Origin: Stenotrophomonas pavanii
GTDB lineage: Bacteria > Pseudomonadota > Gammaproteobacteria > Xanthomonadales > Xanthomonadaceae
Assembly (NCBI RefSeq): GCF_900101175.1
Contig: NZ_FNFQ01000002.1
Location: 521,652 to 585,651, forward strand
Direction: 5' to 3'
Length of the DNA stretch: 64,000 bases
The position numbers were made by a program, and so were the translations under genes. Of the stretch, positions 17,149-27,786 are shown in pieces. The notes under the pieces are model-generated. The model was not told the DNA's origin. It did no database searches and saw only the letters and a program-made list of their open reading frames with translations. Position 1 is the first letter of the stretch, and each line of letters starts with the position of its first letter.

Positions 17149-17763
17149 TCATGGCTTGGGGATGCGCAGGGTCTTGCTGATCATCAGCGACCCGGACAGA
17201 GCGAACAACAGCACCATCGGATGCAGCTGCCAAGGGCCGATCTGCCACTGGCCGAACCAGATGTGGTCGCCGATTGCATCGGTGCCGGCAGCGATGGCCA
17301 GCACGATCACCAGCACCAGGCTGGTCGGGATCGGGGTGCCCTCGAAGTACGTGACCTTGCCCTCGTCGCCGCTCAACGCCTCGGCGGTGACGTTGTAGCG
17401 CGCCAGGCGGCTGACGCCGCAGCAGACGAAGTAGCTCAGCACCAGCCAGTCCCAGCCGCCCTGCATGCCGCAGGCATAGGCCAGCGCCGCCGGCGCCACG
17501 CCGAAGGAGATCACGTCGGACAGCGAGTCCAGCTCACGCCCCAGGGTCGAGCTGGACTTGCGCCAGCGCGCGATGCGGCCGTCGAGGGCGTCGAAGATGA
17601 AGGCCAACGGGATCAGCGCCATGCCGAAAAGCAGGTAGCCACGCTCGCCGTCCTGCAGGAAGCGCATGGCGGCAAACACCGCACCGGTGCCGCAGAAAGC
17701 ATTGGCCAGGGTGAACCAGTCGGCCAGCTGGAATTCGCGCAGCATCGAGAAGTGACGTTTCAT
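17149..17763 (-). CDS. pssA: CDP-diacylglycerol--serine O-phosphatidyltransferase
   Basis: A 204-residue inner-membrane enzyme that makes phosphatidylserine, the precursor of phosphatidylethanolamine, from CDP-diacylglycerol and serine. The CDP-alcohol phosphotransferase signature is complete: DG-x2-AR-x8-G-x3-D-x3-D, seen as DGRIAR, then G, RELD and SLSD. Several hydrophobic helices surround it. This is the integral-membrane (type II) form, not the E. coli peripheral form. It precedes phaE with a 22-base gap, so co-transcription is possible. Confidence 0.9.
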   Translation of the reverse strand: MKRHFSMLREFQLADWFTLANAFCGTGAVFAAMRFLQDGERGYLLFGMALIPLAFIFDALDGRIARWRKSSSTLGRELDSLSDVISFGVAPAALAYACGMQGGWDWLVLSYFVCCGVSRLARYNVTAEALSGDEGKVTYFEGTPIPTSLVLVIVLAIAAGTDAIGDHIWFGQWQIGPWQLHPMVLLFALSGSLMISKTLRIPKP

Positions 17764-17924
17764 GGGGTCTCACGGAGCATCAAGGCCCACAGGTTACCGC
17801 GAGCGCCGCCGCTGGCGACAGCGCTGACGGGGCCCACCCTTCACCGCCCCCTCACCCGCCCTCACCGGCGGTGAATTTTTCGCCACCCATCTTGACAGCC
17901 TAGGGGGGTGGCGCCTGTCGCGGC

Positions 17925-17970
17925 TTATCCACAAAGTTGCCCACGCGTAATCCACACCCCCTGTGGACAA
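17925..17970. promoter_or_regulatory. Cluster of three DnaA boxes
   Basis: A perfect DnaA box TTATCCACA (17925-17933), then TAATCCACA (17948-17956), then TGTGGACAA (17962-17970, i.e. TTGTCCACA on the other strand), all within 46 bases in the gap between pssA and the MATE gene. DnaA binding is inferred from the consensus. No dnaA, dnaN or gyrB is nearby, so this is unlikely to be oriC; it could titrate DnaA or regulate a gene. The rest of the 390-base gap (17764-18155) shows no gene. Confidence 0.5.
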
Positions 17971-18155
17971 CCGGATCTCACCGACTGCGACCGTGGACAT
18001 TTCCTCATCACCCCACAGCGGGGTTTCCCTACTTCCCAAGCCGCGAGGTCGGCGCTATGGTCACCGGCGGGCCCGCCGCCACGTCCGATTCCTGGTGACC
18101 GGCGATGATGATGCCGGATGCTTCCACCTGCTGCTGGCGCAGCGGCCCTGAAGTG

Positions 18156-18255
18156 GTAGAGCCGGCCGCTGGCCGGCTGCCCCTGCCCTGACGTGGTAGA
18201 GCCGGCCGCTGGCCGGCTGCCCCTGCCCTTCCGGAATGCCGGCCGCCGGCACTAC
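18156..18255. repeat. Three SMAG palindromes (two in tandem, one inverted)
   Basis: Two copies of GTAGAGCCGGCCGCTGGCCG... at 18156-18180 and 18196-18220 in a 40-bp repeat unit, then a shorter inverted copy at 18236-18255. The CTAC of the last copy (TAG on the minus strand) provides the stop codon of the MATE gene. Confidence 0.85.
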
Positions 18256-19613
18256 CCAGCGTGCACCCGCCGCCACCGGGCGAAACACATCACCTGCATC
18301 ACCAGCATCGCCGCCAATCCGAGCGGCCACGCCCACCACAGGCCCGCCAGGCCGTGCCGCGCCTGCAGCCACATCGCCAGCGGCAGCTCCACCAGCACGA
18401 CCGCCGTCATGCCCAGCAACGCTGGCCGCCATACCGTGCCGCTGCCGCGCATTACTCCCACCAGCACGGCGCTGACTCCCATCGCCAGTACGCCCCACAC
18501 CACAGTGCGCAGCTGCGACGCAGCCAGCTCGCGCACTTCGGTCGCCGCCAGGATCAGCCCGGTCAGCCCGGGCGCCAGCACCACAACCAGCACCACCACC
18601 ATGCCCAGCGTCGCCAGTCCAAGCAGCACCCCGGCGCGGGCGATGGCCGGCAGCCGTGCCGTCCGCCCAGCACCCACCGCATGCGCCGCGAGAATGGTGG
18701 CGGTGATCCCCAGCGACATCGCCGGCAGCTGCACCCAGCTCATCAGCTGGTTGACCACACCGTAGGCGGCCGTAGCGGTGTAGCCGTAGCGGTTGATCCA
18801 GGCCAGCAACACGATTTCGGCGATGGCCAGGCTGAGCATCTGCAGCGAAGACGGTAGGCCGATGCGCAGCATCGAACGGATGAGTACGCCATCGAAACGA
18901 ATCGCACGCAGCAGCTCACGGCCCGGTGCCAGCGGATGCCCTATCCGGCGCCAGCGCCACAGCAGCCAGCCCAGGGCCAGCAGGGAGGCCAACGCCGCCG
19001 ATACGGCCGCACTGGCTGCGCCCTGCCGTGGCAGGCCGGCCCATCCCAGAATCAGCAGCGGCGTGCACAGCAGGCCGATCAGGGTGGCCAACAGCAGCGC
19101 CTGCAGGGGCGTCTTCGCATCGCCCACCGCGCGACTCACGGCGGTGGCCAGCCACAGCAGGAAGAACGCAGGTGCAGCCAGCAGCAGCACGCGCGCGTAG
19201 ACGATGGACTCGCCGAGGATCGGTGCCGGTGTGCCCAGCGCGGTCAGCAGGCGTGGCGCAACACCGCCGCCCACAGCCATCACCAGCACCGACAGCAGCA
19301 GGATCAGCGCCACCGCGCTGCCGGCCACCGCCCGCGCCTGTTGCGGCCGGTGCGCGCCCCAGGCCTGGCCGATCAGCACCATCGCGCCGGTCGCCAGGCC
19401 CATCACCAGGGCCAGCAGCAGGAAGAAGACCGGGAAGAATGCTGCCGCGGCGGCCACCGCCTGCGTCCCGAGCAGATGACCGAGGTAGATGTTGTCCAGC
19501 GTGCCTGCGGCCAGCTGCAGCGCGTTGGTCAGCAGCATCGGCAGCAGCAGGGCCAGGTAGGTGCGCCACAGAGGCGGCGCGGCCGGGGGCGTGGGATGTA
19601 CAGGGGCGTTCAT
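18252..19613 (-). CDS. MATE family efflux transporter
   Basis: A 453-residue inner-membrane antiporter with 12 predicted helices in two homologous halves (the first begins LLLPMLLTNALQLAAGTLDNIYLG, the second IRSMLRIGLPSSLQML). MATE pumps export drugs or cationic compounds using Na+ or H+. DN in the first helix (TLDNIYLG) fits the family. The start at MNAPVHPTPP is chosen since the longer frame adds only a non-hydrophobic extension. The stop codon TAG lies within a SMAG repeat. The substrate is unknown. Confidence 0.9.
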   Translation of the reverse strand: MNAPVHPTPPAAPPLWRTYLALLLPMLLTNALQLAAGTLDNIYLGHLLGTQAVAAAAAFFPVFFLLLALVMGLATGAMVLIGQAWGAHRPQQARAVAGSAVALILLLSVLVMAVGGGVAPRLLTALGTPAPILGESIVYARVLLLAAPAFFLLWLATAVSRAVGDAKTPLQALLLATLIGLLCTPLLILGWAGLPRQGAASAAVSAALASLLALGWLLWRWRRIGHPLAPGRELLRAIRFDGVLIRSMLRIGLPSSLQMLSLAIAEIVLLAWINRYGYTATAAYGVVNQLMSWVQLPAMSLGITATILAAHAVGAGRTARLPAIARAGVLLGLATLGMVVVLVVVLAPGLTGLILAATEVRELAASQLRTVVWGVLAMGVSAVLVGVMRGSGTVWRPALLGMTAVVLVELPLAMWLQARHGLAGLWWAWPLGLAAMLVMQVMCFARWRRVHAG

Positions 19614-19730
19614 GGGGTTCTCTGGGCAAGGCGCTGCCCTGCCCGGCGTTTCCGCCAGCAAAGCAAGCACAGGGGAGCGGGCCGTGGCCCGCGATCAGGT
19701 GGCGCCGCCGCGCGACGACGGCGCGATGGT

Positions 19731-20345
19731 TCAGCCGTCGGCGCTGTCGAACGCCAGGCGCAGGGCGTGGTCGCGCACATCCCTGGGCCAGGAATGCAGC
19801 ACCGCTTCCAGGCCCGCGCGGTCATGCGCGAACAGCATGCGGATGGCCTCCTCGAAGCCCGGCAGGTCACCGGCGATGGTCTGCAGGAAGTGATAGGCGC
19901 GCTCGGCATCGCGACGCCGGCGGTCCTTGTCCGCACCGGCGCGGCTGGCCGCCTCCACCAGTTTCCGCAGTGCCACCGAGGCGCCGCCCGGCTGCTCTGC
20001 CAGCCATGCCCAGTGGCGCGGCAGCAACGTCACTTCGCGCGCTACCACGCCCAGCTTCGGGCGGCCACGGCCACGCGGGGCCGCGGGTGCGTCTTCGGCA
20101 ATGACCTCGGCATCCGTCTCCACGGCGGGAAACGCTGCACTTACCCGCGACAGCAGTTCTGCATCACTGCCGCGCGTATCGAAATCACGGGTATGGCCGG
20201 TGGCGTTGTCGAACACCAGCAACGGCCCGGCCGCGTTGCTGGCGCGCAGCTGCTTGAGGGCAAGCGCAGCCACTTCCGGGGTGCCGGAAGCGACCAGGCG
20301 ATGGCCGTCGAAACAACTGAAAGGAGGAAGACGGGACGCAGGCAT
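19731..20345 (-). CDS. DUF2239 family protein
   Basis: A 204-residue soluble protein of the DUF2239 family. It starts with CFDGHRLVASG and LLVFDNATGHTRDFDTRGS, and has the hallmark block RGRGRPKLGVVAREVTLLPRHW followed by QPGGASVALRKLVEAA. That block resembles a short DNA-binding or ribbon-helix-helix-like segment, but no function is established. The start MPASRLPPF is an ATG; an in-frame TTG nine codons upstream would lie in the operator-like repeats. Two repeated AATATTGCCCGGG motifs immediately upstream suggest tight control. Confidence 0.85.
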   Translation of the reverse strand: MPASRLPPFSCFDGHRLVASGTPEVAALALKQLRASNAAGPLLVFDNATGHTRDFDTRGSDAELLSRVSAAFPAVETDAEVIAEDAPAAPRGRGRPKLGVVAREVTLLPRHWAWLAEQPGGASVALRKLVEAASRAGADKDRRRRDAERAYHFLQTIAGDLPGFEEAIRMLFAHDRAGLEAVLHSWPRDVRDHALRLAFDSADG

Positions 20346-20371
20346 GGCAAGGGCATCAGAGGCGATGCACA

Positions 20372-20420
20372 AATATTGCCCGGGTAATTTGTCGACGTCA
20401 ATATTGCCCGGGCATTAATT
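20372..20420 (-). promoter_or_regulatory. Candidate operator: two AATATTGCCCGGG repeats
   Basis: AATATTGCCCGGG occurs at 20372-20384 and again at 20400-20412; the CCCGGG centres are 28 bases apart. Both are partly palindromic (TTGCCCGGGTAA and TGCCCGGGCA). The AT-rich flanks and position just upstream of the DUF2239 gene suggest a repressor site overlapping its promoter. The regulator is not identified. Confidence 0.5.
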
Positions 20421-20470
20421 ATCCGGAAAAGCGTGCCAGCCTCGGGTGGGCACCTCCCCGATTCGCCGGG

Positions 20471-20959
20471 TCACAGCCGACTGTAGGACCAACTGACCAT
20501 GCGGCCGTCCTTGTACGGCATCACGCCGTGGAACGGGCGCGGGTCGGTGTCGAACACCAGCGGCAGGAAGTTGCGGTCGCCCTCCCACATCGGCAGCGTG
20601 TCCAGCTTGTCCAGGTCCACCCATTCCAGCGTGCCTTCATGGTTGCCGCCGTGCGGGGTGCCTTCGAAGGTGTCGATGACGAACACGAAGCCCAGCCAGT
20701 CTTCACCATGCTTGCCGAAACCCGGCCAGCTGAGGGTGCCGCGCAGGCGCATGCCGGTGCAGTCGATGCCGGCTTCCTCGGCGATCTCGCGACGCATGCT
20801 GGCGGCCACGTCCTCGTCCGCTTCGATCTTGCCGCCCAGCCCGTTGTACTTGCCCAGATGGTGGTCACCCGGACGGGTGTTGCGGTGGATCATCAGCACC
20901 TGGCGACGATCAGGCGACAGCACGTAGCCCAGGGTGGCGACGATCGGGGTGTACGGCAT
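20471..20959 (-). CDS. Nudix hydrolase, MutT/8-oxo-dGTP diphosphatase-like
   Basis: A 162-residue enzyme with a perfect Nudix box at residues 43-65 (G-x5-E-x7-REIAEEAGI). The order VATLGYVLSPDRRQVLMIHRN... HLGKYNGLGGKIE resembles human MTH1 and bacterial 8-oxo-dGTP diphosphatases, so it probably cleans oxidised nucleotides, though other nucleoside diphosphate substrates are possible. It lies upstream of, and on the same strand as, the DUF2239 gene. Confidence 0.88.
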   Translation of the reverse strand: MPYTPIVATLGYVLSPDRRQVLMIHRNTRPGDHHLGKYNGLGGKIEADEDVAASMRREIAEEAGIDCTGMRLRGTLSWPGFGKHGEDWLGFVFVIDTFEGTPHGGNHEGTLEWVDLDKLDTLPMWEGDRNFLPLVFDTDPRPFHGVMPYKDGRMVSWSYSRL

Positions 20960-21001
20960 GGGGCGGCATCCAGCGGCAGGTCAGCCTTGGATTATGGCCG
21001 A

Positions 21002-21511
21002 TCAGCGCACCAGCGACAGGCGGCGCTCGGCAGGCGCACCGGCGCCATCGGGGTCACGGCGCAGCGTGGCGACGCCGTGGCCGCGCTCGGCCAGGTATTC
21101 CAGCCACTTGCCGAGGAAGGTGTTCATCCGCATGCGATGGCTGATCAACTCCGCCGGTGGCGGATACAGGCCCATGGTGTCCTGCCAGCGACGGCCGACG
21201 TAGCAATGGGTGGTCTCGGCCTGGCGCGCATCACGGTACAGGCGGACGTAGGCCGACGGGTCCGGCTCACCGGTGACCGGGTCGGCCAGGTCGTAGGTCA
21301 GGCGCAGTTCCACCGTGTAGCGGTGGCATTCGATCACGTCCAGGCGCACATCCAGGCCGTCACCGATCGAGGAGATGTAGCTGCCCGCCACCAGTCCCGC
21401 CGGCTCGAACAGGCGTACCAGATGACGGTAGTTTTCCGCGTACAGGCCCATGAGCCAGCTCAGCCGGCTCAGGCGGGGAATGCGTTCGGTACGGGGCAAG
21501 GCTTGGGCCAT
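21002..21511 (-). CDS. DUF1249 (YqiB-like) family protein
   Basis: A 169-residue soluble protein of the DUF1249 family, related to E. coli YqiB. Recognisable parts are LSWLMGLYAENYRHLVRLF near the start, then YTVELRLTYDLADPV and YVRLYRDARQAET, ending with RMRMNTFLGKWLEYL. In E. coli the relative sits beside nudF (a Nudix gene); here it lies 42 bases upstream of a Nudix gene on the same strand, so the association may be conserved. Function is unknown. Confidence 0.82.
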   Translation of the reverse strand: MAQALPRTERIPRLSRLSWLMGLYAENYRHLVRLFEPAGLVAGSYISSIGDGLDVRLDVIECHRYTVELRLTYDLADPVTGEPDPSAYVRLYRDARQAETTHCYVGRRWQDTMGLYPPPAELISHRMRMNTFLGKWLEYLAERGHGVATLRRDPDGAGAPAERRLSLVR

Positions 21512-21588
21512 GGGTCGATCCTACACGTTGGTGCTACAACGTGGGGGCGCCTCAACCCACAGCCAACCCGTCGGTCGCTTTCATCGCG

Positions 21589-21721
21589 GTAGTGCCGGCC
21601 GCTGGCCGGCAGCCCCCCAGCGCGGGAGTCGCTGCCACCTCGGTAGTGCCGGTCGCTGGCCGGCAGCCTCGCAGCGCGGGAGTCGCTGCCACCGCGGTAG
21701 TGCCGGCCGCTGGCCGGCAGC
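21589..21721 (+). repeat. Three tandem SMAG palindromes
   Basis: GTAGTGCCGGCCGCTGGCCG... at 21589-21613, 21643-21667 and 21697-21721, in a 54-bp repeat unit that includes the spacer GCGCGGGAGTCGCTGCCACC. The middle copy has one change (GGTCGCTGGCC). Confidence 0.9.
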
Positions 21722-21741
21722 CCCGCAGCGCGGGGAAACGA

Positions 21742-22563
21742 TCAATACAGCTCGCGCTGCAGCCCCAGCGTGGCCAGCACCTTGCTGGAAATCTCCTCGA
21801 TCGAGGTATGGGTGGTGCTCAGGGTCGGGATCCGCTCCATCTGGAACATGGTCTCGGCCGCAGCCACCTCGCGCTTGCAGGTTTCCAGGTTGGCGTAGCG
21901 CGAGTTCGGACGGCGCTCCTGGCGGATCTGCTGCAGACGGTCCGGGTCGATGGTCAGGCCGAACAGCTTGCGCCGGTAGTTGCGCAGGCGAGGCGGCAGG
22001 CGGTCGCTTTCCAGGTCCTCGTCGGTCAGCGGGTAGTTGGCTGCGCGAACCCCGTAGTGCAGGGCCAGGTAGATGCAGGTCGGCGTCTTGCCGGCGCGCG
22101 ACACCGCCACCAGGATCACGTCTGCATCGTCGTAGTTCACCGCAATGCCATCGTCATGGGTCAGGGCGAAGTTCATCGCGTTGATGCGGCGATGGTAGGT
22201 ATCGAAATCGACCATGCCATGGGCCTGGCCGACCCGGGCCAGGCGCGGGCTGGCCAGTTCGCGCTCCAGCGGCTCGATGAACGGCGCGAACACATCCAGC
22301 ATCAGGGCACCGCTGTCAGCCAGGATCAGGCTCAGGCTCTGGTCCACGCAGGAGTTCACCACGATCGGCCGGACCTGGTAGCGCTCCCCCGCCGCCTGGA
22401 TCCGGGCACAGGCTTCACGCGCCTTTTCAGGGTCGTCGACAAATGACATCCGGTCGGTAATGAAGCTGAACCCGGAGAACTGGGTCAGCAGGCTATGCCC
22501 AATGGTTTCAGCGGTGATACCGGTTCCATCGGAAACGTAGAACACCGGACGGATGGTCGACAT
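21742..22563 (-). CDS. ppsR: Phosphoenolpyruvate synthase regulatory protein (kinase/pyrophosphorylase)
   Basis: A 273-residue bifunctional enzyme (DUF299) that inactivates PEP synthase by ADP-dependent phosphorylation of a Thr next to its catalytic His and reactivates it by phosphorolysis. It starts with [19 protein letters not shown] and has a P-loop-like VSRAGKTP near residue 153 plus YPLTDEDLE. It is divergent from ppsA with a 144-base gap; this ppsR/ppsA pairing supports the assignment. Confidence 0.95.
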   Translation of the reverse strand: MSTIRPVFYVSDGTGITAETIGHSLLTQFSGFSFITDRMSFVDDPEKAREACARIQAAGERYQVRPIVVNSCVDQSLSLILADSGALMLDVFAPFIEPLERELASPRLARVGQAHGMVDFDTYHRRINAMNFALTHDDGIAVNYDDADVILVAVSRAGKTPTCIYLALHYGVRAANYPLTDEDLESDRLPPRLRNYRRKLFGLTIDPDRLQQIRQERRPNSRYANLETCKREVAAAETMFQMERIPTLSTTHTSIEEISSKVLATLGLQRELY

Positions 22564-22707
22564 GCGCGCTTTTACCCCCTACGAAGCTTAAAAAGGCCGC
22601 CAGCACAAGCTTGTGCCGACGGTGCTCTGCCCGGCATCATATCGGCTTCTTCCTACGGACGCGGCCACTCAGCCCGCCTCGGGCGATGGCCAAACGGAGC
22701 ATCGCGC

Positions 22708-25086
<2,379 letters not shown>

Positions 25087-25141
25087 TGCTGTGAGAGGCT
25101 GACGTCGCTTTCATCGACGTCCGCCCATACTGCTGCTGCAC

Positions 25142-25172
25142 GCAAGCCCCGCCTTTGCGGGGCTTGCTGTTT
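25142..25172 (+). terminator. Intrinsic terminator after ppsA
   Basis: The 11-bp stem GCAAGCCCCGC / GCGGGGCTTGC with a CTTT loop, followed by TGTTT, 55 bases after the ppsA stop. Confidence 0.8.
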
Positions 25173-25230
25173 CTGGCGTCACGCACGCCCTGCCCCACGC
25201 AGACATCGCTACGCAGCAAAGGACTTCCGC

Positions 25231-26124
25231 ATGATCGCCGCCGCACCACCCGCCCCCGCCGCAACGCCCTGGTTCCACTCGCTCGACTGGGAGCGGCTGC
25301 TGGAAACCTACGGCGTGCCGTTGCTGGCCGCCATCGTAGTGCTGCTGGTGGGCCTGTGGGTGGCACGTCGCCTGTCCAATGCCATGCCGCGCGCCACCGC
25401 GCGCATGGGCGTGGACCCGATGCTGGGCAGCTTCCTGCGCAACGTGGTCTATGCCACCTCACTCGTGATCGTGGCGCTGCTGGCCATCGACACGCTCGGC
25501 GTGAAAATCACCCCGCTGCTGGCCGTGCTCGGCACGGCCGGTCTGGCGGTAGGCCTGGCATTGAAGGATTCGCTGTCCAACATCGCCTCGGGCGTGATGC
25601 TGGTGACGCTGCGACCGTTCCGCGTGGGCGATGTGGTGACCGTGGCCGGGCAGACCGGCACGGTGCGCGAAGTGCGCATCTTCCAGACCGTGCTCACCGG
25701 TGCCGACAACCAGCACACCACCATTCCGAACACGCTGATCACTGCCGCACCGATCATCAACCTCACCGCCGAACCGACGCGCCGCGTCGAGCTGGTGATC
25801 GGCATCGGCTATGAGGACAACATCCAGCTGGCACGCGATACCGCGCTGGCGTTGATGAAGGCCGACCCGCGCGTGCTGCAGACCCCCGCACCGGACGTGG
25901 TGGTCTACGAGCTGGGCGCGCACGCCATCAACCTCGGCATCCGCTGCTACGTGAAATCGGCCGACTGGTTTGGTACCAAGGTCACGCTGCTGGAGCAGCT
26001 GAAGCTGGGCTATGACAAGGCCGGCATCAACATCCCCTACCCGCAGCAGGACATGCATCTGTACCTGCACGGCAAGGATGGCGGCGTGGTTGAGGCCGAC
26101 GCGTTGGTGCGCGACAAGCCGTGA
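25231..26124 (+). CDS. Small-conductance mechanosensitive channel, MscS family
   Basis: A 297-residue inner-membrane channel that releases solutes on hypo-osmotic shock. It has three membrane segments: residues about 27-47, 70-90 and the pore helix LLAVLGTAGLAVGLALKDSLSNIASGVM with the Gly/Ala packing typical of MscS TM3. The beta domain follows (FRVGDVVTVAGQTGTVREV) and the C-terminal part ends in the usual GINIPYPQQDMHL. The length is close to E. coli MscS (286). Confidence 0.93.
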   Translation: MIAAAPPAPAATPWFHSLDWERLLETYGVPLLAAIVVLLVGLWVARRLSNAMPRATARMGVDPMLGSFLRNVVYATSLVIVALLAIDTLGVKITPLLAVLGTAGLAVGLALKDSLSNIASGVMLVTLRPFRVGDVVTVAGQTGTVREVRIFQTVLTGADNQHTTIPNTLITAAPIINLTAEPTRRVELVIGIGYEDNIQLARDTALALMKADPRVLQTPAPDVVVYELGAHAINLGIRCYVKSADWFGTKVTLLEQLKLGYDKAGINIPYPQQDMHLYLHGKDGGVVEADALVRDKP

Positions 26125-26130
26125 TCCGGC

Positions 26131-26506
26131 AGTGGAATGCCGGCCAGCGGCCGGTACTACCCCCTCGCCGCCTGACTGAAATGCCGGCCAGCGGCCGGCA
26201 CTACCCCTCGCCGCCTGACTGAAATGCCGGCCAGCGGCCGGCACTACCCCCTCGCCGCCTGACTGAAATGCCGGCCAGCGGCCGGCACTACCCCCTCGCC
26301 GCCTGACTGGAATGCCGGCCAGCGGCCGGCACTACCCCCTCGCCGCCTGACTGAAATGCCGGCCAGCGGCCGGCACTATCCCCTCGCCGCCTGACTGAAA
26401 TGCCTGCCAGCGGCCGGCACTACCCCCTCGCCACCTGACTGAAATGCCGGCCAGCGGCCGGCACTACCCCTCGCCCACTGGTAGTGCCGGCCGCTGGCCG
26501 GCAGCG
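26131..26506. repeat. Array of nine SMAG palindromes
   Basis: Eight head-to-tail copies of TGCCGGCCAGCGGCCGGCAC-TAC, each followed by a CCCTCGCCGCCTGACTGAAA-like spacer (unit about 43-45 bp), then one copy in the opposite orientation (GTAGTGCCGGCC... at about 26481-26505). Copies differ by single bases (GGTACTAC in copy 1, TGCCTGCC in copy 7). The array fills the gap between the convergent mscS and Old Yellow Enzyme genes. Confidence 0.92.
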
Positions 26507-26513
26507 CCCAGGA

Positions 26514-27629
26514 TCAGGCCGCGACGCTCTCTTCCAGCGTCGGGTAATCGGTGAAGCCGACCGCGCCACCGCCAAAGAACGTCGCGCGATCCGGCGGATT
26601 CAGCGCCGCACCGGTACGCAGTCGCTCCGGCAGATCCGGGTTGGCGATGAACGGACGGCCGAAGCCGATCAGGTCAGCCCAGCCTTCCGCCAGTGCCTGC
26701 TCGGCGCGCTCGGCGGTGTACTTGCCGGCGTAGATCAGCGTACCCGGGTAGACCATGCGCAGCGCCTGCTTGAACGCCACCGGCATCAACGGTGCATCGT
26801 CCCAATCCGCTTCGGCAACGTGCAGGTAACCCACGCCCAGCTCACCCAGCAGATGCGCGGCCGCCAGATAGGTCGCCTGCGGCGTATCGTCCACCGCGCC
26901 CTGCAGCGTGGTCAGCGGCGCCAGGCGCACGCCGACGCGGTCACCGCCGGCCACCGCGACCACCGCCTGCACGACCTCGCGCAGGAACCGCAGCCGGTTC
27001 TGCAACGCGCCGCCATAGCCGTCAGTGCGCTGGTTGGCCTGCGAGTCGATGAACTGGTTGATCAGGTAGCCATTGGCACCGTGCAACTCCACGCCATCGA
27101 AGCCTGCGTCCAGCGCATTGCGCGCGGCCTGCGCGAAATCGGCGACGACGCCCGGAATCTCATCTTCGCGCAGCTCACGCGGCATCGAATGCTGGATCAT
27201 TTCGCCCACCCCGGCTTCGGGACCTGCCCCGGTCGGGTCGACGAATACCTTCACGCCTTCCGCCAACAACGCCGACGACGACACCGGCGCGGCGCCACCC
27301 GGCTGCAGCGCCACGTGCGAGACCCGGCCGACATGCCACAGCTGGGCGTAGATGCGGCCACCGGCGGCGTGCACGGCGTCAGTCACCTGGCGCCAACCCT
27401 GCACCTGTTCCGGGCTGTGGATGCCCGGGGTCCAGGCGTAGCCCTGGCCCTGCGCGCTGATCTGGGTACCCTCGCTGACAATGAGGCCGGCGCCGGCACG
27501 CTGCGCGTAGTACGTGGCCATTTCGGCAGTGGGCACGTTGCCGGCCGACGAGCGCGAGCGGGTCATCGGCGGCATCACAATGCGGTTGGGCAACGTCAGC
27601 GCGCCCAGGCGGTGGGGAGTGAACAGCAT
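26514..27629 (-). CDS. Old Yellow Enzyme family alkene reductase, NemA-like
   Basis: A 371-residue FMN-dependent NAD(P)H oxidoreductase that reduces activated double bonds or nitro esters. Features: LPNRIVMPPMTRSRS, QLWHVGRVSH, the barrel segment GFDGVELHGANGYLINQF with catalytic HxxN (HGAN), and the phosphate-binding end DLIGFGRPFIANPDLPERL. The start MLFTPHRLG is normal for the family; the longer frame adds a non-homologous 25 residues. The true substrate is not known. Confidence 0.93.
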   Translation of the reverse strand: MLFTPHRLGALTLPNRIVMPPMTRSRSSAGNVPTAEMATYYAQRAGAGLIVSEGTQISAQGQGYAWTPGIHSPEQVQGWRQVTDAVHAAGGRIYAQLWHVGRVSHVALQPGGAAPVSSSALLAEGVKVFVDPTGAGPEAGVGEMIQHSMPRELREDEIPGVVADFAQAARNALDAGFDGVELHGANGYLINQFIDSQANQRTDGYGGALQNRLRFLREVVQAVVAVAGGDRVGVRLAPLTTLQGAVDDTPQATYLAAAHLLGELGVGYLHVAEADWDDAPLMPVAFKQALRMVYPGTLIYAGKYTAERAEQALAEGWADLIGFGRPFIANPDLPERLRTGAALNPPDRATFFGGGAVGFTDYPTLEESVAA

Positions 27630-27786
27630 GGCGGCAATCTCTTGCAGGGGACTGCCGGCAAGGATGGGGATGGCGGCGGCCACGCAACAGGCACGCACTG
27701 GCAAAACAGTTGTTCCCTCAAGGCAAGGATGGCCGGCCGGGGCTCAGAGCCCCTTCCTGCGGAACGGGCTCCGACCCCGAAGCCGG

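Noticed and set aside
17925..17970. Chromosomal origin oriC
   Set aside because: DnaA boxes are present, but no AT-rich unwinding element and no dnaA, dnaN, rpmH or gidA genes lie nearby.
26131..26506. Regular repeats that might be a CRISPR array
   Set aside because: The repeated unit is a GTAG-headed SMAG palindrome, spacers are nearly identical instead of unique, one copy is inverted, and no cas genes are near.
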